Shown here in pieces: positions 1 to 11,092 of a stretch of DNA of 64,000 bases (positions are counted from its first letter, which is position 1; each line of letters opens with the position of its first letter). The stretch is taken from NCBI GenBank assembly GCA_947685225.1, contig CANTUV010000003.1:442001-506000 (forward strand), read 5' to 3'. The translations under genes were made by a program, and so were the position numbers. The notes beneath the pieces were generated by a model that was not told where the DNA came from, did no database searches, and was given only the letters and a program-made list of their open reading frames with translations. Source of the stretch: Garcia nutans (lineage: Eukaryota; Streptophyta; Magnoliopsida; Malpighiales; Euphorbiaceae).

Positions 1-242
1 TGGGTTAAAAAGGCTTAGGTTCCCATAGCAAGTATATACCAAATGGTACAAGGCTATAAGTGGTTATGCCATGCTTGATCTCCATACCTTGAGTGAAAGT
101 ATGGTATCCCTTACATAACACAACACGGGTAACACAAGCATCCTAACTCACGCACATGATGCAATATAAATTATACAATGGATAATATCATTATAAGAAA
201 GAATAGAATAATATGAAGACTAACAGAATCAACTTCTCTTAT
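1..242 (-). mobile_element. 5' leader of Ogre/Tat-type element A1 (partial)
   Basis: This noncoding stretch lies just inside the LTR at 261-2425 and is read on the minus strand. It matches by eye the leader of OG1 at about 31600-31840, including the shared block with 'ggttatgccatgct' and 'gaaagtatggtatccct'. It is therefore the transcribed leader between PBS and gag of a second copy of the same family. The rest of the element lies beyond the left edge of the window. Confidence 0.7.
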
Positions 243-259
243 CCCCAGTGTAGTCACCA
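243..259 (-). promoter_or_regulatory. Primer binding site of element A1
   Basis: On the minus strand the LTR ends in CATTCACA, then one base, then TGGTGACTACACTGGGG. A TGG-initial stretch one base after an LTR terminus is the usual layout of a tRNA primer binding site. The same motif follows the OG1 LTR (TGGTGACTCTACTGGGGA at 31841-31858). I cannot name the primer tRNA with certainty. Confidence 0.7.
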
Positions 260-260
260 C

Positions 261-2425
261 TGTGAATGGGGATTTTTGCCCCCACTCCCGGTGAAATGGT
301 TCTTACGACTTCGGCACTGTTTAGGCTCGGGACCTTAGAGAACATGGGCCTAAGCCAGGAGAAAATGAAGTTGCCACCTGAATGGGCCAAAAAAAAAAGA
401 AAGGGGTGGATGACTCGATTCCTAAAGAATCCCCAACCCCCTAAAGGGTTCGAAAAGTTGGGTACGTGTGGGGAAGGTGAGAAACGGCCCAGCACCCCCA
501 CAACGCCTGGTTCATTGGAACCGGCCTCCTTTGCAGGTCTTAATATTATAAAATTCTTAAGTATAATAATATTATCCATATTACATGCAACAATTAAAAT
601 AAAGCATCATTATATTAAAATCAAAGCAATGTCCAAACAAAGCAAATAAATGGACACCCATCCGAGGATGAAAACATGTCCTTACATTGTCCATGTCTAA
701 AACTAAATAGGACACCCACCGAAAGGTGAAAACATGTCCTTTACATTGGTCTAAAAACTTTAAAATAAAATAAATTACATGATGCTCACAACATGAGGTA
801 CCCAAAATATGGAAACATACCTGTTACAATGTTTTGAAATCAAAATAAATCAATAAAAGTAAACAACCATTCATCATAAATAAATCATTCATCAAAGACA
901 TCAAACATCAATCAAAATATATAATAAACATTCATCCAATTTAAATAAAATAGTGAATATATTAACTTTAGGTGTTCATACATCAATTAGGGTTTCTAGG
1001 GTTTTATGTTTAATAACTAGGGTTTTGCATATACTAGTTTAATTAGTTGAGAAATAATTTTAAAGTAATAACATAGCTACTGGATGTTTTAAAGATTTAG
1101 GGTTTTGGATGTTTTTATGAAAATAATGCTACGGTGATTTAAAAAAGGTTTGATTAGGGTTTTAAGTAAACAAATTGTTGTTTTGGTTTTTAGAAAGGTG
1201 TAATTAGGATTTTAGATTTAAAAAATATGTTTTAGGGCTAATAAAGTTTTAGGGTTTTACGGTTAAGATATTAGGGTTTTATGGTTTGAAATCTTGATTC
1301 TATAGATTATGATTTTGAATTTAGAATTTGATGCTTCACTGTAATCAAAGTTGAGTGAGGTTTTAATATTGACTATAACAACTATTTTAAATATTTTTTA
1401 GGTGAAACAAATATAGAAAACTAAATTTATTGTTGAAAGATTAAAATAACTCACTGAATAAAATAAATAGCTACTGTGAAGGTTTGAAAGCAAAGTTAAT
1501 TAAGATTTAGGGTTTGAATAACTTATGGTTTATGAAATTAGATTTGTGTTGAATCATTATATTATTTATTTTAATTAAGATCCCAGGTATTGTATGGATT
1601 AACTTATGCTACTACCTAAACTAAATTGAAGGAAGAATTAAATAACTAAGGCAGTGTGATGATGGCTTAAAAGATGAAGATGATTAATGATTGAATAAAT
1701 AGAAGTTAGAGCAATTTACCTACATTTGAAGGCTCCACCAAATTTCAAGAAATTGAACCAAGCTGTTGCCTGCTTCAAATTTGATTTTGGTTGAGCAAAG
1801 CAATCTAGAGATGATTGCTTGTCTCTTTTGGTTGCTGTCTCTTCAATTTCTCCTTGCTTGTTAAGGTTTTCTTTTGGCCGAAAAAATTCAAAGGTCCCAA
1901 GTTTGGTTCAAATTTTCTTTTTGTTGAAAGATCTCAATTTCGTCTTGCCAAGTCCAGATCCAGATCCCTTTTTGAAGTGTTTTAATATGGTATTTATAGG
2001 AAAAAATCCAAACCTAATTCTAATTGTCTAAGGAAAATAAAACCATTTAGGAAAAGAAATCAAAACCAAATAGAATTTGGTTTCAGAAAAAACTGCGCTG
2101 GAAAAAATTGCGCCGGCAAAAGTTGTTGCAGGCTGCGGGCTACGGGCGGGCCAGCGAGAATTGATTGTGAGCGGGCGAGCTGTGGCACTGGCCAGCCAAT
2201 TCTCTTTCGCGACAAAAATTTTTCGTCGCTAATTTTTCATCGTCGATTTTTATTTATTTATTAATTATATTTTTTTAACTTTATTAATATTAACTTTTTT
2301 TATTTTTATTAAAAATTATAAATAATAAATACTAAAATAAATATTATTTAATTAAAATACCACAAAAATTATTTTGGACTATAAAAAATATTGGACCAGA
2401 CTGGGTCAAAAATTAAGGGTCTACA
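261..2425 (-). mobile_element. Ogre/Tat-type LTR A1 (5' LTR, 2.17 kb)
   Basis: Read on the minus strand, the LTR starts TGTAGACCCTTAATTTTTG and ends CATTCACA, giving TG...CA ends. A PBS and leader adjoin its left end, so this is a 5' LTR and the body lies left of the window. A TATA box sits at 1991-1999. A GC-rich island (2090-2215) lies upstream of it, and many AAACCCTAA-like motifs (980-1560) lie downstream. The LTR is inserted in the integrase of X1, whose coding sequence resumes at 2426 in the expected frame. The right-hand target copy would be CATAG (2426-2430); the left copy is outside the window. Confidence 0.85.
1991..1999 (-). promoter_or_regulatory. TATA box of LTR A1
   Basis: The minus strand reads CTATAAATA, about 430 bp from the LTR start at 2425. 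The same nonamer occurs about 450 bp from the start of LTRs A2 (19454-19462) and A4 (16369-16377). This conserved position supports a core promoter separating U3 from R. Confidence 0.7.
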
Positions 2426-3309
2426 CATAGAATTCCAATTTCTTTGTTATCTGATCGAGATCCCCGATTTACATCGAGATTATGGAGAAGTTTGTAGGAT
2501 GCTTTAGGCTCTCAGTTATATTTTAGCACTGCTTTTCATCCTCAGACAGATGGGTAGTCAGAGAGAGTGATACAAATTTTAGAGGACATGTTGAGGAGCT
2601 GTATCATCAATTTCTCTAGGAGCTGGGATAGATTCTTACCACTGATTGAGTTTGCTTATAACAATAGTCATCAGTCTAGTATTAGAATGACACCTTTTGA
2701 GGCATTGTATGGTAGGAGATGCAGGACACCTCTATGTTGGGATGAGGTTGGAGAAGGTAAGTTGATTAGTCTCGATTTGATTAGGGAAATAGAAGAGAAA
2801 GTGAAGGTGATTAGGAATTGTCTAAAAGCAGCCTCAGACCAACACAAATCATATTCAGATTTTAAAAGAAGAGACATAGAGTTCAGTCTAAGAGATAAAG
2901 TATTTTTAAAAGTATCTCCTTGGAAGAAAATTTTGAGATTTGGCCCAAAGGGAAGTTGAGTCCTCATTTCATAGAACCTTATGAGGTACTGGAGAGAGTT
3001 TGACCAGTAGCCTATAGACTGGCTTTACCACCTGAGTTGGATCAAATTCACAATGTCTTCCATGTCTCTATGCTTCGAAGGTACAGGTCAGGCCCATCTC
3101 ACATTTTGTCAGTAGAGTCAATTGAGGTGATTCCAGATCTAACTTATGAGGATGAACCAGTGGCTATTTTGGCATGTGAAGTGAAGGAGTTGAGAAATAA
3201 GAAGGTGCCACTTGTGAAAGTTCTTTGGAAGAATCATGCTGCTGAAGAGGCAACATGGGAGAGTGAGCAGATGATTCGAGATCAGTATCCCCAGTTGTTC
3301 CAAATTTGA
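2426..3309 (+). pseudogene. Chromovirus X1 pol 3' end: integrase core, C-terminus and chromodomain
   Basis: This is the 3' end of a Ty3/gypsy pol gene. The first segment (2426-2959) holds the integrase core: the second catalytic Asp lies in SDRDPRF, the catalytic Glu lies near SERVIQILED, and YNNSHQSS and ALYGRR follow. The second segment (to 3309) holds the GPY/F-like region (HNVFHVSMLRRY) and a chromodomain (VKVLWKNHAAEEATWE). A C-terminal chromodomain of this kind is typical of Tekay/Del chromoviruses. It is thought to guide integration to heterochromatin. The copy is dead: TAG at 2495-2497 and 2555-2557, a one-base deletion near 2950, and TGA at 3001-3003. Its N-terminal part is separated by the A1 insertion and lies outside the window. 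Confidence 0.92.
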
Positions 3310-3340
3310 GAGCAGGTAATTTCGAGGATGAAATTTATTG

Positions 3341-3355
3341 GTAGAGGGGGAGAAT
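3341..3355 (+). other. Polypurine tract of X1
   Basis: The purine run gtagagggggagaat lies immediately before the LTR start TGTAATATCCC. This is the plus-strand priming site expected between pol and the 3' LTR. X2 has a matching tract before 20675. Confidence 0.8.
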
Positions 3356-4195
3356 TGTAATATCCCAAAATTTAAAATATATATTTATATATTAATTTTT
3401 GAAAATTAAGTAAATGATTTAAAAGTATATATATATGTATATAATTAAGTGAAAAAGAAAAATGTGTATATGATATATATATGTAGATATACATAATATA
3501 TACAAGTCAACATTTTTATATGGGTCAAATGTTATTTTAATTATTAAAATATTAATAATGTGGTTAGTGGAAGATGATATTTTTATGTATTAATTAAGTA
3601 TTATGTTTTTACTTGGTGGAGAGTAAAAGTTGGAATTGTGTGGTTAAAAAGAGATTAGTTGGATAAAGAGGAGTTGGTGATTATCTTTTTCTTCTTCTTT
3701 TCCATTGAAGCCGGCTACCTCCATCAAGGGAAGAGAGAAATTTACTTCTTGCTAACTCAAGTAATTGAAGGATTTCAAGTGTTCAAGTTGGAGTTTTAAG
3801 AATTTTCTACATATTTGGTAAGTTTCCAACTTATTTCCTCAATTTTATTTGGAAGTTTGTATATTTGTTAATTGGATGTTTGGTGTAGTATGTGTTAATG
3901 GTTGATATTGGTATGTTTGAGGTTCTTTTGGGTAGTTAACTATGAATTTGGGGTTGGATTGAAGAAAAGGTTAAGTTTGGTGAAGAGAATAAGAGTTTTG
4001 GGTTGTGTAACTTTTGAGTTGTGAAGTCATGGTTGTAATTGTGTATTTTTGCTTTTAATTGAGTGGCTTTGATGTTTACACAAGTATTTTATGGTATAAT
4101 GATGGATTTGGTTGAGTTTGTATAGAGTTGAAAAGGGTAATGAAAGATAATAGTTGGATGTGACAATTATGTGTTGATATCAGAATTTTTATCCT

Positions 4196-4536
4196 GGCAC
4201 GCCTGATGACACGGCCATGCCTTTGGGCATGTCGATGGTTCTATTCTCAGTGTTGGTGACATGCCCATGTCACTGAGTGTGTCACAGCTTCTATGATGTT
4301 ATAGTATTGACACGTGTAGTGACACGCCCATGTCATTGAGCGTGTCATAGCTACTGTGTTGTAGGAGTTTTGGCACGGGTAGGGACACGCCCATGTCTCT
4401 GGACGTGTCTTATCTACTGTAATATAGAGCTTAGGACATGGTCATTGACACGCCCATGTCACTAAGCATGTCAAAGCTTCTGTGTTGTGGGTTTAGGGCA
4501 CGGTCATTAACACGCCCGTGTTGTTGAGCGTGTCAT
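4196..4536 (+). repeat. Minisatellite of GACACGCCCATGTC...GCGTGTC units in LTR X1
   Basis: About five imperfect units of roughly 60-65 bp follow one another. Each holds a short inverted repeat with arms GACACGC and GCGTGTC around a CATGTC core. The block is much more GC-rich than the surrounding LTR. Similar but not identical hairpin units occur in C (51899-52128) and D (24930-25342). Confidence 0.8.
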
Positions 4537-5137
4537 GTGTAGAGTTTGCCCTAGATAGTTCTTTTCCTTATTTTCCTTTGTGTATCTTATCCTTGTATTG
4601 AGAGGTTTTGTTTATACCTATAAGTGTCTCACTAAGTGATTATTTATAATCACATTTGGTTTAGTTTTTGAATAGACTTAAGTTACCCTAGTTCAAGTGT
4701 TGAGGGATATCTTGGAAGAGGAGGTTGAAAGTGGTGTTTGTTGCTTTTAGAGGTAAGTATAAACTTTGAATAATTGCTTATATTTACATGACATTGGGAC
4801 TTAACACATTTGGTTGGAAAATTTGTTAAGTTACTTACTACATTGTTGATGCATGAGTAATATGCTATGATTGGTATAATGTCACAAATGCATTATATGT
4901 AATGTGAACTTTCTGCAAAATATGATAATGCAATTTGTTATGGATAAATTAAAGATGGTATGTAAAGCCATTGGTGATGGCTATATTGATATAAATGAGA
5001 TAATTGACGCATTATGCCTAGTTGGATCTTGAGATAATGAGAAAGATATTGATAATGGAATTATAAAAGAATTGTGCACCTAGTATGTTATTCAATTTTT
5101 AGAGTTTTGTGTTTGGCAGCATGCCTAAAACGTAACA

Positions 5138-5248
5138 GTCCCTTGAAGCTGGGTTAGGCTTGGTCCTTGAAGCCTAGTTGTGATGTTACATGATGTAGCA
5201 GTCCCTTGAAGCTGGGTTGGGCCTAGTCCTTGAAGCCTAGTTAAGATG
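5138..5248 (+). repeat. 84-bp direct repeat in LTR X1
   Basis: Two near-identical units each begin cagtcccttgaagctgg and include tccttgaagcctagtt. They sit at the position where related LTRs carry arrays of a 'ccttcgggctagacac' unit (22615-22740, 26515-26660, 61166-61312). It is a local length-variable block of this LTR family. Confidence 0.7.
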
Positions 5249-5996
5249 TTAGATATGAGGTAATCCTCATTGTGATTATGATTTGTCTTCGAGGCTAGAC
5301 ACATGGTGTCATCTTGGACCAAAGCAGTAACTCTGGGATTTGAATAGCATATTGGACTCTTTTGGGCCCATGCTTGTGTTTGCTTTTATGTGAATTATGA
5401 ATTGTGGAACAATTGAGCAATATATTAAGATATAATATATAATGTTATGAAATATAATATCCTTATGTGTTGTGCATTGGCATTGCATTTTAACTATATT
5501 GTTATCAAAGTTTGTATCACTAAGATTTTGGCTTAGCGTGATTATGATTCACCGCACAGGTGACAGGGTAGATCCGGTTGAGCCAAAGAGTTCGTCTAGA
5601 CCGAGTCGAGTCTAAGCTTGAGACCTTGAGTGTAGAGTTGTTTGTTGGGCATCAAGATCAGAGACAAACTGCTAGCATGTATATATTTTGTATTTTTGTA
5701 CATATTAATTTCATGCATATTATGTTATATTTTGATGTATATATATATGTTTATTCCACAAACTATAAAAAATATTTTGAATAAACCTTTGGTAATGAAG
5801 TATACATATGTGTTTCAGCAAATAATATTTCATCTATTATTTATATGATATCAGTTAAATGGTTTAAGTTTATATAGATTTTGTAAGTGAAGATATGATA
5901 TTTTAAAATTGGTAGTGGAATTCTTGTATTATATATTCTTATATTACATATGTTGGGTGTATTTAGTGCACGTATATAGGGTATAAGGGTGTTATA

Positions 5997-6172
5997 GGTT
6001 CTGGATCCGAGTTGGTTTAGGTTCTGGACCCAGATTGGTTTGGGTTTTGGACCCGAGTTGAGTTTTGACTCGAAAATGATTTTGGATCTAGACTCAAGTT
6101 AGTTTGGGTTCTGGATCCGGATTAGTTTGGGTTCTAGACCCGAAATTGAATTGGGTTATGGACCCGAGATAT
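5997..6172 (+). repeat. Short tandem repeat of a GGTTCTGGACCCGAG unit
   Basis: Roughly seven degenerate units of 23-30 bp built on ggttctggacccgagttgg lie directly after the X1 LTR end. The units hold the inverted pair GGTTC...GACCC. Whether they belong to OG1's 3' untranslated region or to another flank cannot be decided. Confidence 0.6.
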
Positions 6173-7083
6173 GTGCTAAAGATTAATTATAGTTAGTAAA
6201 GTATTTGAAAAAAAAAAGGCTATTTTTACCATATATGGGTACTATGTACACTTGCCCCCTTGCATGGAAAAAAATATTTTAGAAGTACAAAAAAAATTTA
6301 AAAAACACAAATATTTACTATATACATGTGATAGAGTAATAATAATTGACATGAACTATTGATGTCAATTACTTTGCATTGTTACAAAGTAATAATAATT
6401 GACATGAACTATTGTTGCACGCTACTTTTCTTTGGTTTGCTTTTGACTTTGAATGTTTCAGAGCACTTAGCCCTTTTTTTGTTTTGTCTACTTAAACAGT
6501 TCTAATAGCCCATTTCTCATTCATTTGAACTTTGAGACACCATTCATATTTGTAAATGGAGGGGACATAGCATGCTTCATGATCAGGGCCTCGATCCAAC
6601 ACTGAATTGCTATAGTAAGTCCAAGAGCATGAACATGGAAATATCGATCTTCTAGCTAGGATGCAGCTTCATCTTAGTTTGAGCAAAAAAACTGAGGTGA
6701 GCTGCACTATACTACAATTTAATGCTTTAGTAGCACAAGGTTGTCTATATATGAGCAAAAATTATAAAGAAAAGAAAGAATGTATGAAATGGAAATTATC
6801 ATTTCAGAAGACTAATTTTTAAGTTATGATTTAGTTATGAAAAGTAGATAAGCCAATGAATTGTAGTAAAATTTAAGAAGTAACTTAGTATTAAAAGTAG
6901 AGAACTAATAGATTGGAGCAAAATTTAGTAAGTAACTTAGTATTAATAAATTGGAATAGAAAGTAATGAGTAACTTATGACAATAGTAGTCTTTATGTAA
7001 AGAGAAAAGAAAAATTTTATCATTAGTAGGATGATTTACTTACCTCGTATTGACTCACCTAATTTGATGTCAGCACAATCACT
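6173..7083. other. Noncoding stretch, probably OG1 3' untranslated region
   Basis: No credible gene is visible. A 53-bp direct repeat is present, with the shared segment 'agtaataataattgacatg' at 6335 and again at 6388. If X1 inserted in OG1 between its antisense genes and its 3' LTR, this would be OG1's untranslated 3' region. That is inference from layout only. Confidence 0.4.
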
Positions 7084-9105
7084 GTGTTGGTCGGGGGTGG
7101 AGGGTGTGTTTATAAAGCCTCGCAATGGTACATTGTAGCACCTTTTCAGGTAAAATGGATCATCCAAAATTGTGGTTTTAAAAACTTTATTCTACATCTA
7201 CCATCCAAAGGATGCCTGATAGATAAGAGTGTGGTTCAAGCACTATCAAAAATAGTGGATGGATACTACCCATACTTTCTACCTCCTTGTGGGAGAAATG
7301 ACCATCTGCCCAGTTGATTTTGCTGCTATAACTAGTCTTCGGTACTATGGCATTCCGGTCCCTCTTACTAATGATATCCTGACACATGACGAGATTCAAC
7401 ATTTAATAGGTATGGAACTTTTATTAAAAGAGCCATTCAATATTAAAATTGAAACGACTCAAGATTATTGGATGAATTATGCCTGATGGGTTCGTGGAAA
7501 AGGGTCGAGTAATATGCTCGAGGATTTTTACTGTATTTGATGGGGTCGACCATTTTATGCAGTACTAAATCTGCCATCCATTTATCGGTGTTGCGATCCC
7601 TTGTTGATATGGATCTTATGTGGCCTTATGGCTGGGGTGAAGCTGGCTTTTCTTTCCTGTATCATGGTTTCAAGAAGATTTACAGGAACAAAAACTCTTT
7701 GTTTGGCTTTATTGTTATTGTTGAGGTACTATCTTCCACAATTGTCAATTCAATTGAGGTACTTGTGTGACTTTTACTGTCACTATCATTACAGGTATGG
7801 GATTATGAGCATAATATCATGAGGGTGCCTGGTATTTCCTGAGAGAGGGTCGGGCATCCGAGGTTGAATTTTTGGTTGTCCGATCATACATCGGTTCCTG
7901 GCTCTCATTATGTGCACTCCCAAACTTATCATTTGAGTCGCTTAACCTGATGCTAGGTAAAGTAGTGTTAGTATACCTTGAAATTTTATGTAAAAGTTCA
8001 CATACCTTTTGTAACCTTATAGGTTGACTTGGCTTGGTGGAAAGATAAGGAGTGGGCGAATTAGACTTGTCTCATGAATGTTACACTACCTTACCAGCAC
8101 TCCCATCGAGTTATTATTGGCCCTATGTCTAGTGACTAGTTTCTATGGGAGAGGATGTATGACTAGTTCCTAGGTCCCAAGCAATGGAGGATTCTAATGA
8201 ATGGTCCAACATATACCTTGAACATTACATCAATGCCGGAGAATTAGTGGAGGCTTGCTTGGAATGGTTACGTTGTTAAAACTTATCTCCTTCCACCTGT
8301 TGTGTCATATGTCCAATTTATTCAGGCATAGCTCTTGAACTTTGATGTGTCTCCTATTGGTGTCCGGGGTCTTCCTAGAGGAGAACCAAAAGAGGTGGAA
8401 GAAGAAGAAATGGAAGGAGAGGACCAGGAAGAAGAAGAAGATGATGATGAGGATGAGGTGGAGAGGGAGCCTTTTTCCCATTCTTATAGCGACTTCAGGG
8501 TTGGCGCTTCTTAGGTGAGCACTTAAAATTTTTCCATTACAACTATGTTGTTCTTAATTTCTTCTGATTATGTTTATTTTTGTTGTAGGCTACTGGTCAA
8601 TTTTCTCCAGTTGCTCCTTCTTCTTTCCAAGATATGTCGTCTCATCCTTAAGGCTTCAATTTAGATTACCTGGTCAGTCATTTTGTTTTATGTCAATTTA
8701 TGTTGTATGTATGCATGATTATGCATGTTCTTACCCTTTCCTTTTTGACTCACAACGAATGCTTGGGGAGCAAAATAAGAAGTTTCAAGAAGAATTAGTT
8801 GCCAGCCGCCAACAGATTGCCCATTTTGAAGGACTGTATCATCAGTTCAAACAAAACTTCAAGACTTATGGTTCTGTGGTATCAGGGATCCTAGTGTTTC
8901 ATCTTCTAGGGGGGCCCGAACTAATAACCATGAGGTGCCTCCTTTTTTAGGTGATGAATATTATAGACCCAACTTTCAAGGTAATAGGGACTCAGGTGCT
9001 TCTTCCTTGGGTGGACCTTGGGCAGATGACATTCCTCCTTCTCCATCAGGTGATGACTTTCTCATGGCTATATTTAATTATAGTCTGCCTCCTTTTTCGC
9101 AGTGA
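7084..9105 (+). pseudogene. Antisense plant-mobile-domain (PMD) gene carried by Ogre/Tat element OG1
   Basis: The translation resembles the plant mobile domain (PF10536) of MAIN/MAIL1-type proteins. Residues include CGFKNF, then DTTHTFYL.VGEMTICPVDFAAITSL (7259 onward) and WPYGWGEAGFSFLYHG, then VWDYEH after a splice site. Three likely introns have GT-AG ends: 7726-7794 (phase 0, joining E to VWDYEH), 7957-8022 and 8515-8588. An acidic Glu/Asp run (about 8390-8470) and a coiled-coil-like segment (about 8765-8860) follow, with a stop at 9103-9105. Frameshifts and stops (for example near 7260 and 7484) show decay. It lies opposite in strand to OG1 pol. Family knowledge: MAIN and MAIL1 act in transposon silencing; any role here is unknown. 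Confidence 0.75.
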
Positions 9106-9639
9106 TCCACTTTTATTATGTTAAGTAAAAAGCTTGTATTAATACAATAATAATATTAATGGTATTTACTTTTCCTATAACTTTGACTTTTTAATATTTT
9201 TTTAAAACTTTTTTGTATCTTTTTTTTAACATACAAATTTATACATGATGTCCATGATGAATCCACAATTTGAATTCGCCATGGACTAGGATTTGGGATT
9301 ACAAAGCCAAAATGAATTCAACATACATTCCATGCGCACACCCCTTTTCCTTATGCACCTTGGTCTAAAGCCTTTTTTTATATTTAAATCAATGACAATT
9401 TCTAATCCACATCAATCCTAACAATCTGCTCATGACAATTCTCAACTCAAAACAAGTGAACCTACCGTTCAATCCTCCACCTTTTCTCATGATTTTAGCC
9501 ACTGTAACAGAAATAAATCTTGCACAAACAATTCACATAGCTTTAAATCTTTCAAATCCTAACAATGACTAAGCTTAATTTGAAAAAAATCAAAAATTTA
9601 TTCAAGAATATTAAAGCTATACATTAGGAATAAATATCT
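9106..9639. other. Spacer between two antisense genes of OG1
   Basis: This is AT-rich sequence with no credible coding stretch. It probably holds the 3' end of the PMD gene transcript (AATAATAATATT near 9150) and the upstream region of the next gene. Confidence 0.4.
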
Positions 9640-10664
9640 TGGTCTCAAATTAATGCTTTAAAGTGCTTCCAAAATGTCAAATTGGATCATTCCTTCTTAC
9701 TTGCCATGGCTTCCTTTTGAAATATGTCCTATGATTGAGGAATTTGAAGCTATTCTCAGATACCCAAGTAATCAACCAATGCCATTACCATATTGACTTT
9801 TGAGACTCATCAAAAGATGCAGATGCTATTTCAACTCTCAAAACCTAAAGTTCTACAACTGACCATTGATGAGAAAATCCTGCTCAATCCCTTGATTGAT
9901 TTCTGCACTTCCCATTTGGCTCCCATCAAAATGTGGGGACACATATTTTTTTTGAATTTTCCTGGTCAATTTTTGCTCATTTCTCCTGATGGCGACATCG
10001 ATCCGCGAGTACTAGATATTGTGGACCAAATGGAGGGAGGATTTTCACAAGTACTCGTGATCTTGGCTGAGACCTTAGTTAGATTGGACCAATTCAAGAT
10101 AAATTCTTGGAGGAGGTTAATTGGAAGTCCCTTGTTGCTTCAGGTAATTACCTAAACTTCCCTTTCGGGTTTTCAATTTAGGCCTTTATTATTTTTATTG
10201 CTCTAATTTTTTCCTAGCCCACCCTTGTGGGTTTTCAGAACTAGTGAGCTGTCCTAATTTTTGCCTAGGCCACCCTTATGGGTTTTCAACCTAGTAGACT
10301 ACTTTTTATTTTTTATTTGGTTGCTACCTTTTTAGATTGGCTATAGAAGTGCTTTTTCTTGCTCGACACCCCATCTATGGACTTCACTAGGTATCTACCC
10401 TGACATCACACTGCAAGGAAAATGCTCCATCCCGCTTCTTCATATGATGAGTGGGTTGACTGGATTTGCTCTTAGGCTATCATTAACATCCATTGATTGG
10501 TACCTTGGTGGAAGATTACTCTTGTCACCATTCGAACGTATTTGATATATGTTCCTCTTGCTACACTCCGTTGAGGCACTTGTTATGAGCCTCGAGGTTC
10601 TGAGTTTACTTCTGATTTGGACATGCCCTATTTGACTGAAGCTTTCTTAGATCGACCTGCATGA
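9640..10664 (+). pseudogene. Second antisense gene of OG1, DUF7745-like
   Basis: The plus strand encodes a protein resembling a plant family I recall as DUF7745, often found next to retroelements; I could not search it. Visible parts are PMIEEFEAILRYPS (about 9730), then NFPGQFLLISPDGD, DIVDQMEGGF and LAETLVRLDQFK, with SPLLLQ before a splice donor. A likely intron spans 10144-10335 (GT-AG, phase 0). The last exon has VDWICS, ITLVTIRTYLIYVPLATLR and CYEP. Frameshifts near 9797 and inside the last exon, and several stops, show decay. It lies downstream of the PMD gene on the same strand and antisense to OG1 pol. Function unknown. Confidence 0.55.
10152..10312 (+). repeat. Direct repeat, copy 1 (CCCTTTCGGGTTTTC / CACCCTTATGGGTTTTC units)
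   Basis: Three short units, each with an imperfect palindrome of the type CCCTTNNGGG, followed by ttttc. They lie inside the predicted intron 10144-10335. The whole block recurs at 10928-11080. Confidence 0.7.
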
Positions 10665-11092
10665 TACACTTATTGTATGCCATAAATTTTGCACTTGTTA
10701 ATTCTTTAGATATAGTGATGTTAGGATTAACAATAATGATAATAAAAAGATGTTTTCCTTTCTTTATTAATTTATCATCACTTTTTGCTATTATGTTATT
10801 TGTTTTACCTAATGGTTAGATTATTTGAAATAGTGCACATAGAATAATTTTAATATTAACTCTATTTTATTAAATTGGGGAACATCAAAAAACATAAAGC
10901 CAGCATATACAAGATCACTCTTGTCTCCAACTAGCCCTTTCGGGTTTTCTAATTGACAATTTTCTCTCATTTAGCCCTTATAGTTGCCTAGCCCGCCCAT
11001 TTAGGTTTTAAAACAAGCGGATTGCTCTAACTTTTGCCAAGGCCACCCTTTTGGGTTTTCAACCTAGCAAGCTTCTTTTTTTAAAAAAAATT
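10665..11092. other. Noncoding stretch between antisense gene and pol of OG1
   Basis: No gene seen. It contains the second copy of the CCCTTNNGGG repeat block (10928-11080), with the same three units in the same order as 10152-10312. Convergent ends of the antisense gene and OG1 pol meet here. Confidence 0.6.

Larger units (their letters stand above)
3356..5996 (+). mobile_element. 3' LTR of chromovirus X1 (2.64 kb)
   Basis: It starts TGTAATATCCC right after the PPT and ends ...AAGGGTGTTATA, a decayed version of the GTGTTACA terminus seen in related LTRs at 27482 and 62173. It is homologous by eye to the X2, E1 and E2 LTRs, for example in the segments near 3680-3830 and 5480-5660. It carries two minisatellite blocks that the other LTRs lack or have in other form. 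It contains no coding sequence. Confidence 0.85.

Noticed and set aside
266..649. 127-codon plus-strand open frame in LTR A1
   Set aside because: It lies entirely in an LTR, reads antisense to it, and its counterpart in A2 is not conserved as a protein. An open frame on the other strand overlaps it.
980..1560. TTTAGGG-like motifs as an interstitial telomere tract
   Set aside because: The motifs are dispersed rather than tandem, recur at homologous places in four LTRs, and belong to the LTR family.
5578..5848. Two overlapping 68-codon open frames in LTR X1
   Set aside because: They lie in LTR sequence homologous to other LTRs where the frames are not kept.
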